The position numbers and the translations under genes were made by a program. Under the pieces are notes generated by a model. The model was not told where the DNA came from and ran no database searches. It worked only from the letters and a program-made list of their open reading frames with translations. This document shows positions 22,039-35,425 of a stretch of 64,000 nt of DNA, piece by piece. Position 1 is the stretch's first letter. Each line of letters starts with the position of its first letter. Source of the stretch: Styela clava (Eukaryota > Chordata > Ascidiacea > Stolidobranchia > Styelidae); the NCBI RefSeq assembly GCF_964204865.1, contig NC_135259.1, positions 6,272,974 through 6,336,973 of the forward strand, in the 5' to 3' direction.

Positions 22039-25000
22039 TAAAACAATTAGATTTATTATTACTAATTTTCTAATACCTAAATCAAAGTTACTTTAAAACT
22101 GAATAGTTCCCCCCAAAAAGTCGCGGTGTTCCAGGCCTGTTAATTCATAAAAGAATAAAAGTTGTGAACACAAATTAGCATTCAACAGACCTTTCTGATC
22201 TAGAGTATAAGTAAACCATGAATCCAGTACATGCTGGGCTTTAAAATCGTAAAGACTCATTGTATGCTCCTCTCCACGGAAATCTTTAGTAAAAGGCGAA
22301 AGATTTATGCGAAAAATGAAGAGAAGCCTGAGTAACTAGAGAGCCTTCGTAAAATCATATAAAGTGGATTGTTAGGCTCCAGATTGTGATTTTTATCCGC
22401 GCGCTTGTTTTCACATTAATTTATTTCTTTTGAGAATATTTCGATTTCATTGGTCGCCTCATGTTTACTAAAACATTTTTTTTTATTATTATCCATTTTC
22501 TAATAACTCAAAGTTAATTGAAAACTGAATAGTTCTCCCGTAAAGTCGTGGTGTTCCAGGTCTATCAATTCATAAAAGAATAAAAGTTGTAAACACAAAT
22601 TAGCATTCAACAGACCTTTCTGATCTAGAGTATAAATAAATCATGAACCCAGTACATACTGGGCTTTAAAAGTCGCAAAGACTCATTGTATGCTCCTATC
22701 AACGGAAATCTTTAGTAAAAGGCGAAAGATTTATGCGAAAAATGAAGAGAAGCCTGAGTAACTAGAGAACCTTCGTAAAGACATATCAAGTGGATTGTTA
22801 AGCTCCAGATTGTGATTTTTATTCGCGCGCTTGTGTTCACATTAGTTTATTTTATTTTAGATTAACTCTATTAGATTTATTATTACTAATTTTCTAATAT
22901 CTAAATCAAAGTTACTTTAAAACTGAATAGTTCCCCCTAAAAAGTCGCGGTGTTCCCGGCCTATTAATTCATGAAAGAATAAAAGTTGTGAACACAAATT
23001 AGCATTCAACAGACCTTTCTGATCTAGAGTATAAGTAAATCATGAACCCAGTACATGCTGGGCTTTAAAATCGTAAAGACTCATTGTATGCTCCTGTCCA
23101 CGGAAATCTTTAGTAAAAGGCGAAAGATTTATGCGAAAAATGAAGAGAAGCCTGAGTAACTGGAGAGCTTTCGAAAAATCATATAAAGTGGACTGTTAGG
23201 CTCCAGATTGTGATTTTTATCCGCGCGCTTGTTTTCACATTAATTTATTTTTTTTTGAGAATATTTCGATTTCATTGGTTGTCTCATGTTTACTAAAACA
23301 TTTTTTTTTATTATTATCCATTTTCTAATAACTCAAAGTTAATTGAAAACTGAATAGTTCTCCCGTAAAGTCGTGGTGTTCCAGGTCTATTAATTCATAA
23401 AAAAAGAAAAGTTGTGAACACAAATTAGCATTCAACAGACCTTTCTGCTCTAGAGTATGAGTAAATCATGAACCCAGTACATGCTGGGCTCTAAAAATCG
23501 CAAAGACTCATTGTATGCTCCTCTCCACGGAAATCTTTAGTAAAAGGCGAAAGATTTATGCGAAAAATGAACAGAAGCCTGAGTAGCTAGAGAGCCTTCC
23601 TAAAATCATATAAAGTGGATTGTTAGGCTCCAGATTGTGATTTTTATCCGCGCGCTTGTTTTCACATTAATTTATTTTTTTTGAGAATATTTCGATTTCA
23701 TTGGTCGTCTCATGTTTACTAACACATTTTTTTTTATTATAATTCATTTTCTAATAACTCAAAGTTATTTGAAAACTGAATAGTTCTCCCGTAAAGTCGT
23801 GGTGTTTCAGGTCTATTAATTCATAAATAAAGAAAAGTTGTGAACACAACTTAGCACTCAACAGACCTTTCTGATCTAGAGTATGAGTAAATCATGAACC
23901 CAGTAAATGCTGGGCTTTAAAAATCGCAAAGACTCATTGTATGCTCCTCTCCACGGAAATCTTTAGTAAAAGGCGAAAGATTTATGCGAAAAATGAAGAG
24001 AAGCCTGAGTAACTAGAGAACCTTCGTAAAGACATATCAAGTGGATTGTTAAGCTCCAGATTGTGATTTTTATTCGCGCGCTTGTGTTCACATTAGTTTA
24101 TTTTATTTTAGATTAACTCTATTAGATTTATTATTACTAATTTTCTAATATCTAAATCAAAGTTACTTTAAAACTGAATAGTTCCCCCTAAAAAGTCGCG
24201 GTGTTCCCGGCCTATTAATTCATGAAAGAATAAAAGTTGTGAACACAAATTAGCATTCAACAGACCTTTCTGATCTAGAGTATAAGTAAATCATGAACCC
24301 AGTACATGCTGGGCTTTAAAATCGTAAAGACTCATTGTATGCTCCTGTCCACGGAAATCTTTAGTAAAAGGCGAAAGATTTATGCGAAAAATGAACAGAA
24401 GCCTGAGTAGCTAGAGAGCCTTCCTAAAATCATATAAAGTGGATTGTTAGGCTCCAGATTGTGATTTTTATCCGCGCGCTTGTTTTCACATTAATTTATT
24501 TTTTTTGAGAATATTTCGATTTCATTGGTCGTCTCATGTTTACTAACACATTTTTTTTTATTATAATTCATTTTCTAATAACTCAAAGTTATTTGAAAAC
24601 TGAATAGTTCTCCCGTAAAGTCGTGGTGTTTCAGGTCTATTAATTCATAAATAAAGAAAAGTTGTGAACACAACTTAGCACTCAACAGACCTTTCTGATC
24701 TAGAGTATGAGTAAATCATGAACCCAGTAAATGCTGGGCTTTAAAAATCGCAAAGACTCATTGTATGCTCCTCTCCACGGAAATCTTTAGTAAAAGGCGA
24801 AAGATTTATGCGATAAATGAAGAGAAGCCTGAGTAAATAGAGAACCTTCGTAAAGACATATCAAGTGGATTGTTAAGCTCCAGATTGTGATTTTTATTCG
24901 CGCGCTTGTGTTCACATTATTTTATTTTATTTTAGATTAACTCTATTTCATTTATTGCCTCATGTTTACTAAAACAATTAGATTTATTATTACTAATTTT

Positions 25001-26079
25001 CTAATATCTAAATCAAAGTTACTTTAAAACTGAATAGTTCCCCCCAAAAAGTCGCGGTGTTACCGGCCTATTAATTCATGAAAGAATAAAAGTTGTGAAC
25101 ACAAATTAGCATTCAACAGACCTTTCTGATCTAGAGTATAAGTAAATCATGAACCCAGTACATGCTTGGCTTTAAAAATCGCAAAGACTCATTGTATGCT
25201 CCTCTCCACGGAAATCTTTAGTAAAAGGCGAAAGATTTATGCGAAAAATGAAGAGAAGCCTGAGTAACTGGAGAGCCTTCGTAAAATCATATAAAGTGGA
25301 CTGTTAGGCTCCAGATTGTGATTTTTATCCGCGCGCTTGTTTTCACATTAATTTATTTCTTTTGAGAATATTTCGATTTCATTGGTTGTCTCATGTTTAC
25401 TAAAACATTTTTTTTTATTATTATCCATTTTCTAATAACTCAAAGTTAATTGAAAACTGAATAGTTCTCCCGTAAAGTCGTGGTGTTCCAGGTCTATTAA
25501 TTCATAAAAGAAGAAAAATTGTGAACACAAATTAGCATTCAACAGACCTTTCTGATCTAGAGCATGAGTAAATCATAAACCCAGTACATGCTGGGCTTTA
25601 AAAATCGCAAAGACTCATTGTATGCTTCTCTCCACGGAAATCTTTAGTGAAAGGCGAAAGATTTATGCGAAAAATGAAGAGAAGCCTGAGCAACTAGAGA
25701 GCCTTCGTAAAATCATATAAAGTGGATTGTTTTATTCGCGCGCTTGTGTTCACATTAGTTTATTTTAGATTAACTCTATTTCATTTATTGCCTCATGTTT
25801 ACTAAAACAATTGGATTTATTATTACTAATTTTCTAATACCTAAATCAAAGTTACTTTAAAACTGAATAGTTCCCCCCAAAAAGTCGCGGTGTTCCCGGC
25901 CTGTTAATTCATAAAAGAATAAAAGTTGTGAACACAAATTAGCATTCAACAGACCTTTCTGATCTAGAGTATGAGTAAATCATGAACCCAGTACATGCTG
26001 GGCTCTAAAAATCGCAAAGACTCATTGTATGCTCCTCTCCACGGAAATCTTTAGTAAAAGGCGAAAGATTTATGCGAAA

Positions 26080-29000
26080 AATTAAGAGAAGCCTGAGTAG
26101 CTAGAGAGCCTTTGTAAAATCATATAAAGTGGATTGTTAGGCTCCAGATTGTGATTTTTATCCGCGCGCTTGTTTTCACATTAATTTATTTCTTTTGAGA
26201 ATATTTCGATTTCATTGGTCGTCTCATGTTTACTAACACATTTTTTTTTATTATAATCCATTTTCTAATAACTCAAAGTTAATTGAAAACTGAATAGTTC
26301 TCCCGTAAAGTCGTGGTGTTTTAGGTCTATTAATTCATAAAAGAAGAAAAGTTGTGAACACAAATTAGCACTCAACAGACCTTTCTGATCTAGAGTATGA
26401 GTAAATCATGAACCCAGTAAATGCTGGGCTTTAAAAATCGCAAAGACTCATTGTATGCTCCTCTCCACGGAAATCTTTAGTAAAAGGCGAAAGATTTATG
26501 CGAAAAATGAAGAGAAGCCTGAGTAAATAGAGAACGTTCGTAAAGACATATCAAGTGGATTGTTAAGCTCCAGATTGTGATTTTTATTCGCGCGCTTGTG
26601 TTCACGTTATTTTATTTTATTTTAGATTAACTCTATTTCATTTATTGCCTCATGTTTACTAAAACAATTAGATTTATTATTACTAATTTTCTAATATCTA
26701 AATCAAAGTTACTTTAAAACTGAATAGTTCCCCACAAAAAGTCGCGGTGTTCCCGGCCTATTAATTCATGAAAGAATAAAAGTTGTGAACACAAATTAGC
26801 ATTCAACAGATCTTTCTGATCTAGAGTATAACTAAATCATGAACCCAGTACATGCTTGGCTTTAAAAATCGCAAAGACTCGTTGTATGCTCCTCTCCACG
26901 GAAATCTTTAGTAAAAGGCGAAAGATTTATGCGAAAAATGAAGAGAAGCCTCAGTAACTGGAGATCCTTCGTAAAATCATATAAAGTGGACTGTTAGGCT
27001 CCAGATTGTGATTTTTATCCGCGCGCTTGTTTTCACATTAATTTATTTCTTTTGAGAATATTTCGATTTCATTGGTTGTCTCATGTTTACTAAAACATTT
27101 TTTTTTATTATTATCCCTTTTCTAATAACTCAAAGTTAATTGAAAACTGAATAGTTCTCCCGTAAAGTCGTGGTGTTTCAGGTCTATTAATTCATAAAAG
27201 AAGAAAAGTTGTGAACACAAATTAGCACTCAACAGACCTTTCTGATCTAGAGTATGAGTAAATCATGAACCCAGTAAATGCTGGGCTTTAAAAATCGCGA
27301 AGACTCATTGTATGCTCCTCTCCACGGAAATCTTTAGTAAAAGGCGAAAGATTTATGCGAAAAATGAAGAGAAGCCTGAGTAAATAGAGAACCTTCGTAA
27401 AGACATATCAAGTGGATTGTTAAGCTCCAGATTGTGATTTTTATTTGCGCGCTTGTGTTCACATTATTTTATTTTATTTTAGATTAACTCTATTTCATTT
27501 ATTGCCTCATGTTTACTAAAACAATTAGATTTATTATTACTAATTTTCTAATATCTAAATCAAAGTTACTTTAAAACTGAATAGTTCCCCCCAAAAAGTC
27601 GCGGTGTTACCGGCCTATTAATTCATGAAAGAATAAACGTTGTGAACACAAATTAGCATTCAACAGACCTTTCTGATTTAGAGTATAAGTAAATCATGAA
27701 CCCAGTACATGCATGGCTTTAAAAACCGCAAAGACTCATTGTATGCTCCTCTCCACGGAAATCTCTAGTAAAAGGCGAAAGATTTATGCGAAAAATGAAG
27801 AGAAGCCTGAGTAACTGGAGAGCCTTCGTAAAATCATATAAAGTGGACTGTTAGGCTCCAGATTGTGATTTTTATCCGCGCGCTTGTTTTCACATTAATT
27901 TATTTCTTTTGAGAATATTTCGATTTCATTGGTTGTCTCATGTTTACTAAAACATTTTTTATTATTATTATCCATTTTCTAATAACTCAAAGTTAATTGA
28001 AAACTGAATAGTTCTCCCGTAAAGTCGTGGTGTTCCAGGTCTATTAATTCATAAAAGAAGAAAAATTGTGAACACAAATTAGCATTCAACAGACCTTTCT
28101 GATCTAGAGCATGAGTAAATCATGAACCCAGTACATGCTGGGCTTTAAAAATCGCAAAGACTCATTGTATGCTTCACGGAAATCTGTAGTGAAAGGCGAA
28201 AGATTTATAAGAAAAATGAAGAGAAGCCTGAGCAACTAGAGACCCTTCGTAAAATCATATAAAGTGGATTGTTTTATTCGCGCGCTTGTGTTCACATTAG
28301 TTTATTTTAGATTAACTCTATTTCATTTATTGCCTCATGTTTACTAAAATAATTAGATTTATTATTACTAATTTTCTAATACCTAAATCAAAGTTACTTT
28401 AAAACTAAATAGTTTCCCCCAAAAAGTCGCGGTGTTCCAGGCCTGTTAATTCATAAAAGAATAAAAGTTGTGAACACATATTAGCATTCAACAGACCTTT
28501 CTGATCTAGAGTATAAGTAAATCATGAACCCAGTACATGCAGGGCTTTAAAAATCGCAAAGACTCAATGTATGCTCCTCTCCACGGAAATCTTTAGTAAA
28601 AGGCGAAAGATTTATGCGAAAAATGAAGAGAAGCCTGAGTAACTGGAGAGCCTTCGTAAAATCTTATAAAGTGGACTGTTAGGCTCCAGATTGTGATTTT
28701 TATCCGCGCGCTTGTTTTCACATTAATTTATTTTTTTTGAGAATATTTCGATTTCATTGGTTGTCTCATGTTTATTAAAACATTTTTTTTTATTATTATC
28801 CATTTTCTAATAACTCAAAGTTAATTGAAAACTGAATAGTTCTCCCGTAAAGTCGTGGTGTTTTAGGTCTATTAATTCATAAAAGAAGAAAAGTTGTGAA
28901 CACAAATTAGCACTCAACAGACCTTTCTGATCTAGAGTATGAGTAAACCATGAACCCAGTAAATGCTTGGCTTTAAAAATCGCAAAGACTCATTGTATGC

Positions 29001-30752
29001 TCCTCTCCACGGAAATCTTTAGTAAAAGGCGAAAGATTTATGCGAAAAATGAAGAGAAGCCTGAGTAAATAGAGAACCTTCGTAAAGACATATCAAGTGG
29101 ATTGTTAAGCTCCAGATTGTGATTTTTATTCTCGCGCTTGTGTTCACGTTATTTTATTTTATTTTAGAATAACTCTATTTCATTTATTGCCTCATGTTTA
29201 CTAAAACAATTAGATTTATTATTACTAATTTTCTAATATCTAAATCAAAGTTACTTTAAAACTGAATAGTTCCCCCCAAAAAGTCGCGGTGTTCCCGGCC
29301 TATTAATTCATGAAAGAATAAAAGTTGTGAACACAAATTAGCATTCAACAGATCTTTCTGATCTAGAGTATAAGTAAATCATGAACCCAGTACATGCTTG
29401 GCTTTAAAAATCGCAAAGACTCATTGTATGCTCCTCTCCACGGAAATCTTTAGTAAAAGGCGAAAGATTTATGCGAAAAATGAAGAGAAGCCTGAGTAAC
29501 TGGAGAGCCTTCGTAAAATCATATAAAGTGGACTGTTAGGCTCCAGATTGTGATTTTTATCCGTGCGCTTGTTTTCACATTAATTTATTTCTTTTGAGAA
29601 TATTTCGATTTCATTGGTTATCTCATGTTTACTAAAACATTTTTTTTTATTATTATCCATTTTCTAAGAACTCAAAGTTAATTGAAAACTGAATAGTTCT
29701 CCCGTAAAGTCGTGGTGTTCCAGGTCTATTAATTCATAAAAGAAGAAAAGTGGTGAACACAAATTAGCATTCAACAGACCTTTCTGATCTAGAGTATGAG
29801 TAAATCATGAACCCAGTAATTGCTGGGCTTTAAAAATCACGAAGACTCATTGTATGCTCCTCTCCACGGAAATCTTTAGTAAAAGGCGAAAGATTTATGC
29901 GAAAAATGAAGAGAAGCCTGAGCAGCTAGAGAGCCTTCGTAAAATCATATAAAGTGGATTGTTAGGCTCCAGATTGTGATTTTTATCCGCGCGCTTGTTT
30001 TCACATTAATTTATTATTTTTGAGAATATTTCATTGGTCGTCTCATGTTTACTGAAACATTTTTTTATTATAATCCATTTTCTAATAACTCAAAGTTAAT
30101 TGAAAACTGAATAGTTCTCCCGTAAAGTCGTGGTGTTCCAGGTCTATTAATTCATAAAAGAATAAAAGTTGTGAACACAAATTAGCATTCAACAGACCTT
30201 TCTGATCTAGAGTATAAGTAAATCATGAACCCAGTACATGCTGGGCTTTAAAATCGCAAAGACTCATTTTATGCTCCTCTCCACGGAAATCTTTAGTAAA
30301 AGGCGAAAGATTTATGCGAAAAATGAAGAGAAGCCTGAGTAACTAGAGAACCTTCGTAAAGACATATCAAGTGGATTGTTAAGCTCCAGATTGTGATTTT
30401 CATTCGCGCGCTTGTGTTCACATTAGTTTATTTTATTTTAGATTAACTCTATTTCACTTATTGCCTCATGTATACAAAAACAATTAGATTTATTATTACT
30501 AATTTTCTAATACCTAAATCAAAGTTACTTTAAAACTGAATAGTTCCCCCCAAAAAGTCGCGGTGTTCTAGGCCTGTTAATTCATAAAAGAATAAAAGTT
30601 GTGAACACAAATTAGCATTCAACAGACCTTTCTGATCTAGAGTATAAGTAAATCATGAACCCAGTACATACTGGGCTTTAAAAATCGCAAAGACTCATTG
30701 TATGCTCCTCTCCACGGAAATCTTTAGTAAAAGGCGAAAGATTTATGCGAAA
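26080..30752 (+). repeat. 4673-bp higher-order unit (11 monomers), copy 1
   Basis: Monomer order B A B A B A' B A B B A. Shares with the next copy, at a constant 4673-bp offset, rare markers such as CCCCACAAAAAGTCG (26730), ACTCGTTGTATGC (26878), TTTATTTGCGCGC (27441), GCTTCACGGAAATCTG with a 5-bp loss (28171), GAGACCCTTCG (28238), AAAACTAAATAGTTT (28401), TTTTTGAGAATATTTCATTGG (30016) and ATGTATACAAAAAC (30468). No difference was seen in the segments compared. Confidence 0.88.
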
Positions 30753-33700
30753 AATTAAGAGAAGCCTGAGTAGCTAGAGAGCCTTTGTAAAATCATATAA
30801 AGTGGATTGTTAGGCTCCAGATTGTGATTTTTATCCGCGCGCTTGTTTTCACATTAATTTATTTCTTTTGAGAATATTTCGATTTCATTGGTCGTCTCAT
30901 GTTTACTAACACATTTTTTTTTATTATAATCCATTTTCTAATAACTCAAAGTTAATTGAAAACTGAATAGTTCTCCCGTAAAGTCGTGGTGTTTTAGGTC
31001 TATTAATTCATAAAAGAAGAAAAGTTGTGAACACAAATTAGCACTCAACAGACCTTTCTGATCTAGAGTATGAGTAAATCATGAACCCAGTAAATGCTGG
31101 GCTTTAAAAATCGCAAAGACTCATTGTATGCTCCTCTCCACGGAAATCTTTAGTAAAAGGCGAAAGATTTATGCGAAAAATGAAGAGAAGCCTGAGTAAA
31201 TAGAGAACGTTCGTAAAGACATATCAAGTGGATTGTTAAGCTCCAGATTGTGATTTTTATTCGCGCGCTTGTGTTCACGTTATTTTATTTTATTTTAGAT
31301 TAACTCTATTTCATTTATTGCCTCATGTTTACTAAAACAATTAGATTTATTATTACTAATTTTCTAATATCTAAATCAAAGTTACTTTAAAACTGAATAG
31401 TTCCCCACAAAAAGTCGCGGTGTTCCCGGCCTATTAATTCATGAAAGAATAAAAGTTGTGAACACAAATTAGCATTCAACAGATCTTTCTGATCTAGAGT
31501 ATAACTAAATCATGAACCCAGTACATGCTTGGCTTTAAAAATCGCAAAGACTCGTTGTATGCTCCTCTCCACGGAAATCTTTAGTAAAAGGCGAAAGATT
31601 TATGCGAAAAATGAAGAGAAGCCTCAGTAACTGGAGATCCTTCGTAAAATCATATAAAGTGGACTGTTAGGCTCCAGATTGTGATTTTTATCCGCGCGCT
31701 TGTTTTCACATTAATTTATTTCTTTTGAGAATATTTCGATTTCATTGGTTGTCTCATGTTTACTAAAACATTTTTTTTTATTATTATCCCTTTTCTAATA
31801 ACTCAAAGTTAATTGAAAACTGAATAGTTCTCCCGTAAAGTCGTGGTGTTTCAGGTCTATTAATTCATAAAAGAAGAAAAGTTGTGAACACAAATTAGCA
31901 CTCAACAGACCTTTCTGATCTAGAGTATGAGTAAATCATGAACCCAGTAAATGCTGGGCTTTAAAAATCGCGAAGACTCATTGTATGCTCCTCTCCACGG
32001 AAATCTTTAGTAAAAGGCGAAAGATTTATGCGAAAAATGAAGAGAAGCCTGAGTAAATAGAGAACCTTCGTAAAGACATATCAAGTGGATTGTTAAGCTC
32101 CAGATTGTGATTTTTATTTGCGCGCTTGTGTTCACATTATTTTATTTTATTTTAGATTAACTCTATTTCATTTATTGCCTCATGTTTACTAAAACAATTA
32201 GATTTATTATTACTAATTTTCTAATATCTAAATCAAAGTTACTTTAAAACTGAATAGTTCCCCCCAAAAAGTCGCGGTGTTACCGGCCTATTAATTCATG
32301 AAAGAATAAACGTTGTGAACACAAATTAGCATTCAACAGACCTTTCTGATTTAGAGTATAAGTAAATCATGAACCCAGTACATGCATGGCTTTAAAAACC
32401 GCAAAGACTCATTGTATGCTCCTCTCCACGGAAATCTCTAGTAAAAGGCGAAAGATTTATGCGAAAAATGAAGAGAAGCCTGAGTAACTGGAGAGCCTTC
32501 GTAAAATCATATAAAGTGGACTGTTAGGCTCCAGATTGTGATTTTTATCCGCGCGCTTGTTTTCACATTAATTTATTTCTTTTGAGAATATTTCGATTTC
32601 ATTGGTTGTCTCATGTTTACTAAAACATTTTTTATTATTATTATCCATTTTCTAATAACTCAAAGTTAATTGAAAACTGAATAGTTCTCCCGTAAAGTCG
32701 TGGTGTTCCAGGTCTATTAATTCATAAAAGAAGAAAAATTGTGAACACAAATTAGCATTCAACAGACCTTTCTGATCTAGAGCATGAGTAAATCATGAAC
32801 CCAGTACATGCTGGGCTTTAAAAATCGCAAAGACTCATTGTATGCTTCACGGAAATCTGTAGTGAAAGGCGAAAGATTTATAAGAAAAATGAAGAGAAGC
32901 CTGAGCAACTAGAGACCCTTCGTAAAATCATATAAAGTGGATTGTTTTATTCGCGCGCTTGTGTTCACATTAGTTTATTTTAGATTAACTCTATTTCATT
33001 TATTGCCTCATGTTTACTAAAATAATTAGATTTATTATTACTAATTTTCTAATACCTAAATCAAAGTTACTTTAAAACTAAATAGTTTCCCCCAAAAAGT
33101 CGCGGTGTTCCAGGCCTGTTAATTCATAAAAGAATAAAAGTTGTGAACACATATTAGCATTCAACAGACCTTTCTGATCTAGAGTATAAGTAAATCATGA
33201 ACCCAGTACATGCAGGGCTTTAAAAATCGCAAAGACTCAATGTATGCTCCTCTCCACGGAAATCTTTAGTAAAAGGCGAAAGATTTATGCGAAAAATGAA
33301 GAGAAGCCTGAGTAACTGGAGAGCCTTCGTAAAATCTTATAAAGTGGACTGTTAGGCTCCAGATTGTGATTTTTATCCGCGCGCTTGTTTTCACATTAAT
33401 TTATTTTTTTTGAGAATATTTCGATTTCATTGGTTGTCTCATGTTTATTAAAACATTTTTTTTTATTATTATCCATTTTCTAATAACTCAAAGTTAATTG
33501 AAAACTGAATAGTTCTCCCGTAAAGTCGTGGTGTTTTAGGTCTATTAATTCATAAAAGAAGAAAAGTTGTGAACACAAATTAGCACTCAACAGACCTTTC
33601 TGATCTAGAGTATGAGTAAACCATGAACCCAGTAAATGCTTGGCTTTAAAAATCGCAAAGACTCATTGTATGCTCCTCTCCACGGAAATCTTTAGTAAAA

Positions 33701-35425
33701 GGCGAAAGATTTATGCGAAAAATGAAGAGAAGCCTGAGTAAATAGAGAACCTTCGTAAAGACATATCAAGTGGATTGTTAAGCTCCAGATTGTGATTTTT
33801 ATTCTCGCGCTTGTGTTCACGTTATTTTATTTTATTTTAGAATAACTCTATTTCATTTATTGCCTCATGTTTACTAAAACAATTAGATTTATTATTACTA
33901 ATTTTCTAATATCTAAATCAAAGTTACTTTAAAACTGAATAGTTCCCCCCAAAAAGTCGCGGTGTTCCCGGCCTATTAATTCATGAAAGAATAAAAGTTG
34001 TGAACACAAATTAGCATTCAACAGATCTTTCTGATCTAGAGTATAAGTAAATCATGAACCCAGTACATGCTTGGCTTTAAAAATCGCAAAGACTCATTGT
34101 ATGCTCCTCTCCACGGAAATCTTTAGTAAAAGGCGAAAGATTTATGCGAAAAATGAAGAGAAGCCTGAGTAACTGGAGAGCCTTCGTAAAATCATATAAA
34201 GTGGACTGTTAGGCTCCAGATTGTGATTTTTATCCGTGCGCTTGTTTTCACATTAATTTATTTCTTTTGAGAATATTTCGATTTCATTGGTTATCTCATG
34301 TTTACTAAAACATTTTTTTTTATTATTATCCATTTTCTAAGAACTCAAAGTTAATTGAAAACTGAATAGTTCTCCCGTAAAGTCGTGGTGTTCCAGGTCT
34401 ATTAATTCATAAAAGAAGAAAAGTGGTGAACACAAATTAGCATTCAACAGACCTTTCTGATCTAGAGTATGAGTAAATCATGAACCCAGTAATTGCTGGG
34501 CTTTAAAAATCACGAAGACTCATTGTATGCTCCTCTCCACGGAAATCTTTAGTAAAAGGCGAAAGATTTATGCGAAAAATGAAGAGAAGCCTGAGCAGCT
34601 AGAGAGCCTTCGTAAAATCATATAAAGTGGATTGTTAGGCTCCAGATTGTGATTTTTATCCGCGCGCTTGTTTTCACATTAATTTATTATTTTTGAGAAT
34701 ATTTCATTGGTCGTCTCATGTTTACTGAAACATTTTTTTATTATAATCCATTTTCTAATAACTCAAAGTTAATTGAAAACTGAATAGTTCTCCCGTAAAG
34801 TCGTGGTGTTCCAGGTCTATTAATTCATAAAAGAATAAAAGTTGTGAACACAAATTAGCATTCAACAGACCTTTCTGATCTAGAGTATAAGTAAATCATG
34901 AACCCAGTACATGCTGGGCTTTAAAATCGCAAAGACTCATTTTATGCTCCTCTCCACGGAAATCTTTAGTAAAAGGCGAAAGATTTATGCGAAAAATGAA
35001 GAGAAGCCTGAGTAACTAGAGAACCTTCGTAAAGACATATCAAGTGGATTGTTAAGCTCCAGATTGTGATTTTCATTCGCGCGCTTGTGTTCACATTAGT
35101 TTATTTTATTTTAGATTAACTCTATTTCACTTATTGCCTCATGTATACAAAAACAATTAGATTTATTATTACTAATTTTCTAATACCTAAATCAAAGTTA
35201 CTTTAAAACTGAATAGTTCCCCCCAAAAAGTCGCGGTGTTCTAGGCCTGTTAATTCATAAAAGAATAAAAGTTGTGAACACAAATTAGCATTCAACAGAC
35301 CTTTCTGATCTAGAGTATAAGTAAATCATGAACCCAGTACATACTGGGCTTTAAAAATCGCAAAGACTCATTGTATGCTCCTCTCCACGGAAATCTTTAG
35401 TAAAAGGCGAAAGATTTATGCGAAA
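30753..35425 (+). repeat. 4673-bp higher-order unit (11 monomers), copy 2
   Basis: Near-identical tandem copy of 26080-30752 in the same monomer order, with markers at 31403, 31551, 32114, 32844, 32911, 33074, 34689 and 35141. It is followed by a divergent junction (ACTAGATAACC at 35447). Confidence 0.88.

Larger units (their letters stand above)
17334..25950 (+). repeat. 15.68-kb tandem unit, copy 2, collinear part (with hAT insertion)
   Basis: Follows copy 1 directly and repeats its monomer order (B B B B B A B A' B A B B A B A B A'), including its private substitutions. It differs by the transposon at 20438-22030 and scattered point changes, such as TTTTGATTGCATTGG at 18719 versus TTTCGATTGC. 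Collinearity with copy 1 stops at about 25950 (copy 1 about 8660), where copy 2 jumps to sequence resembling 9519/11233. Confidence 0.83.
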
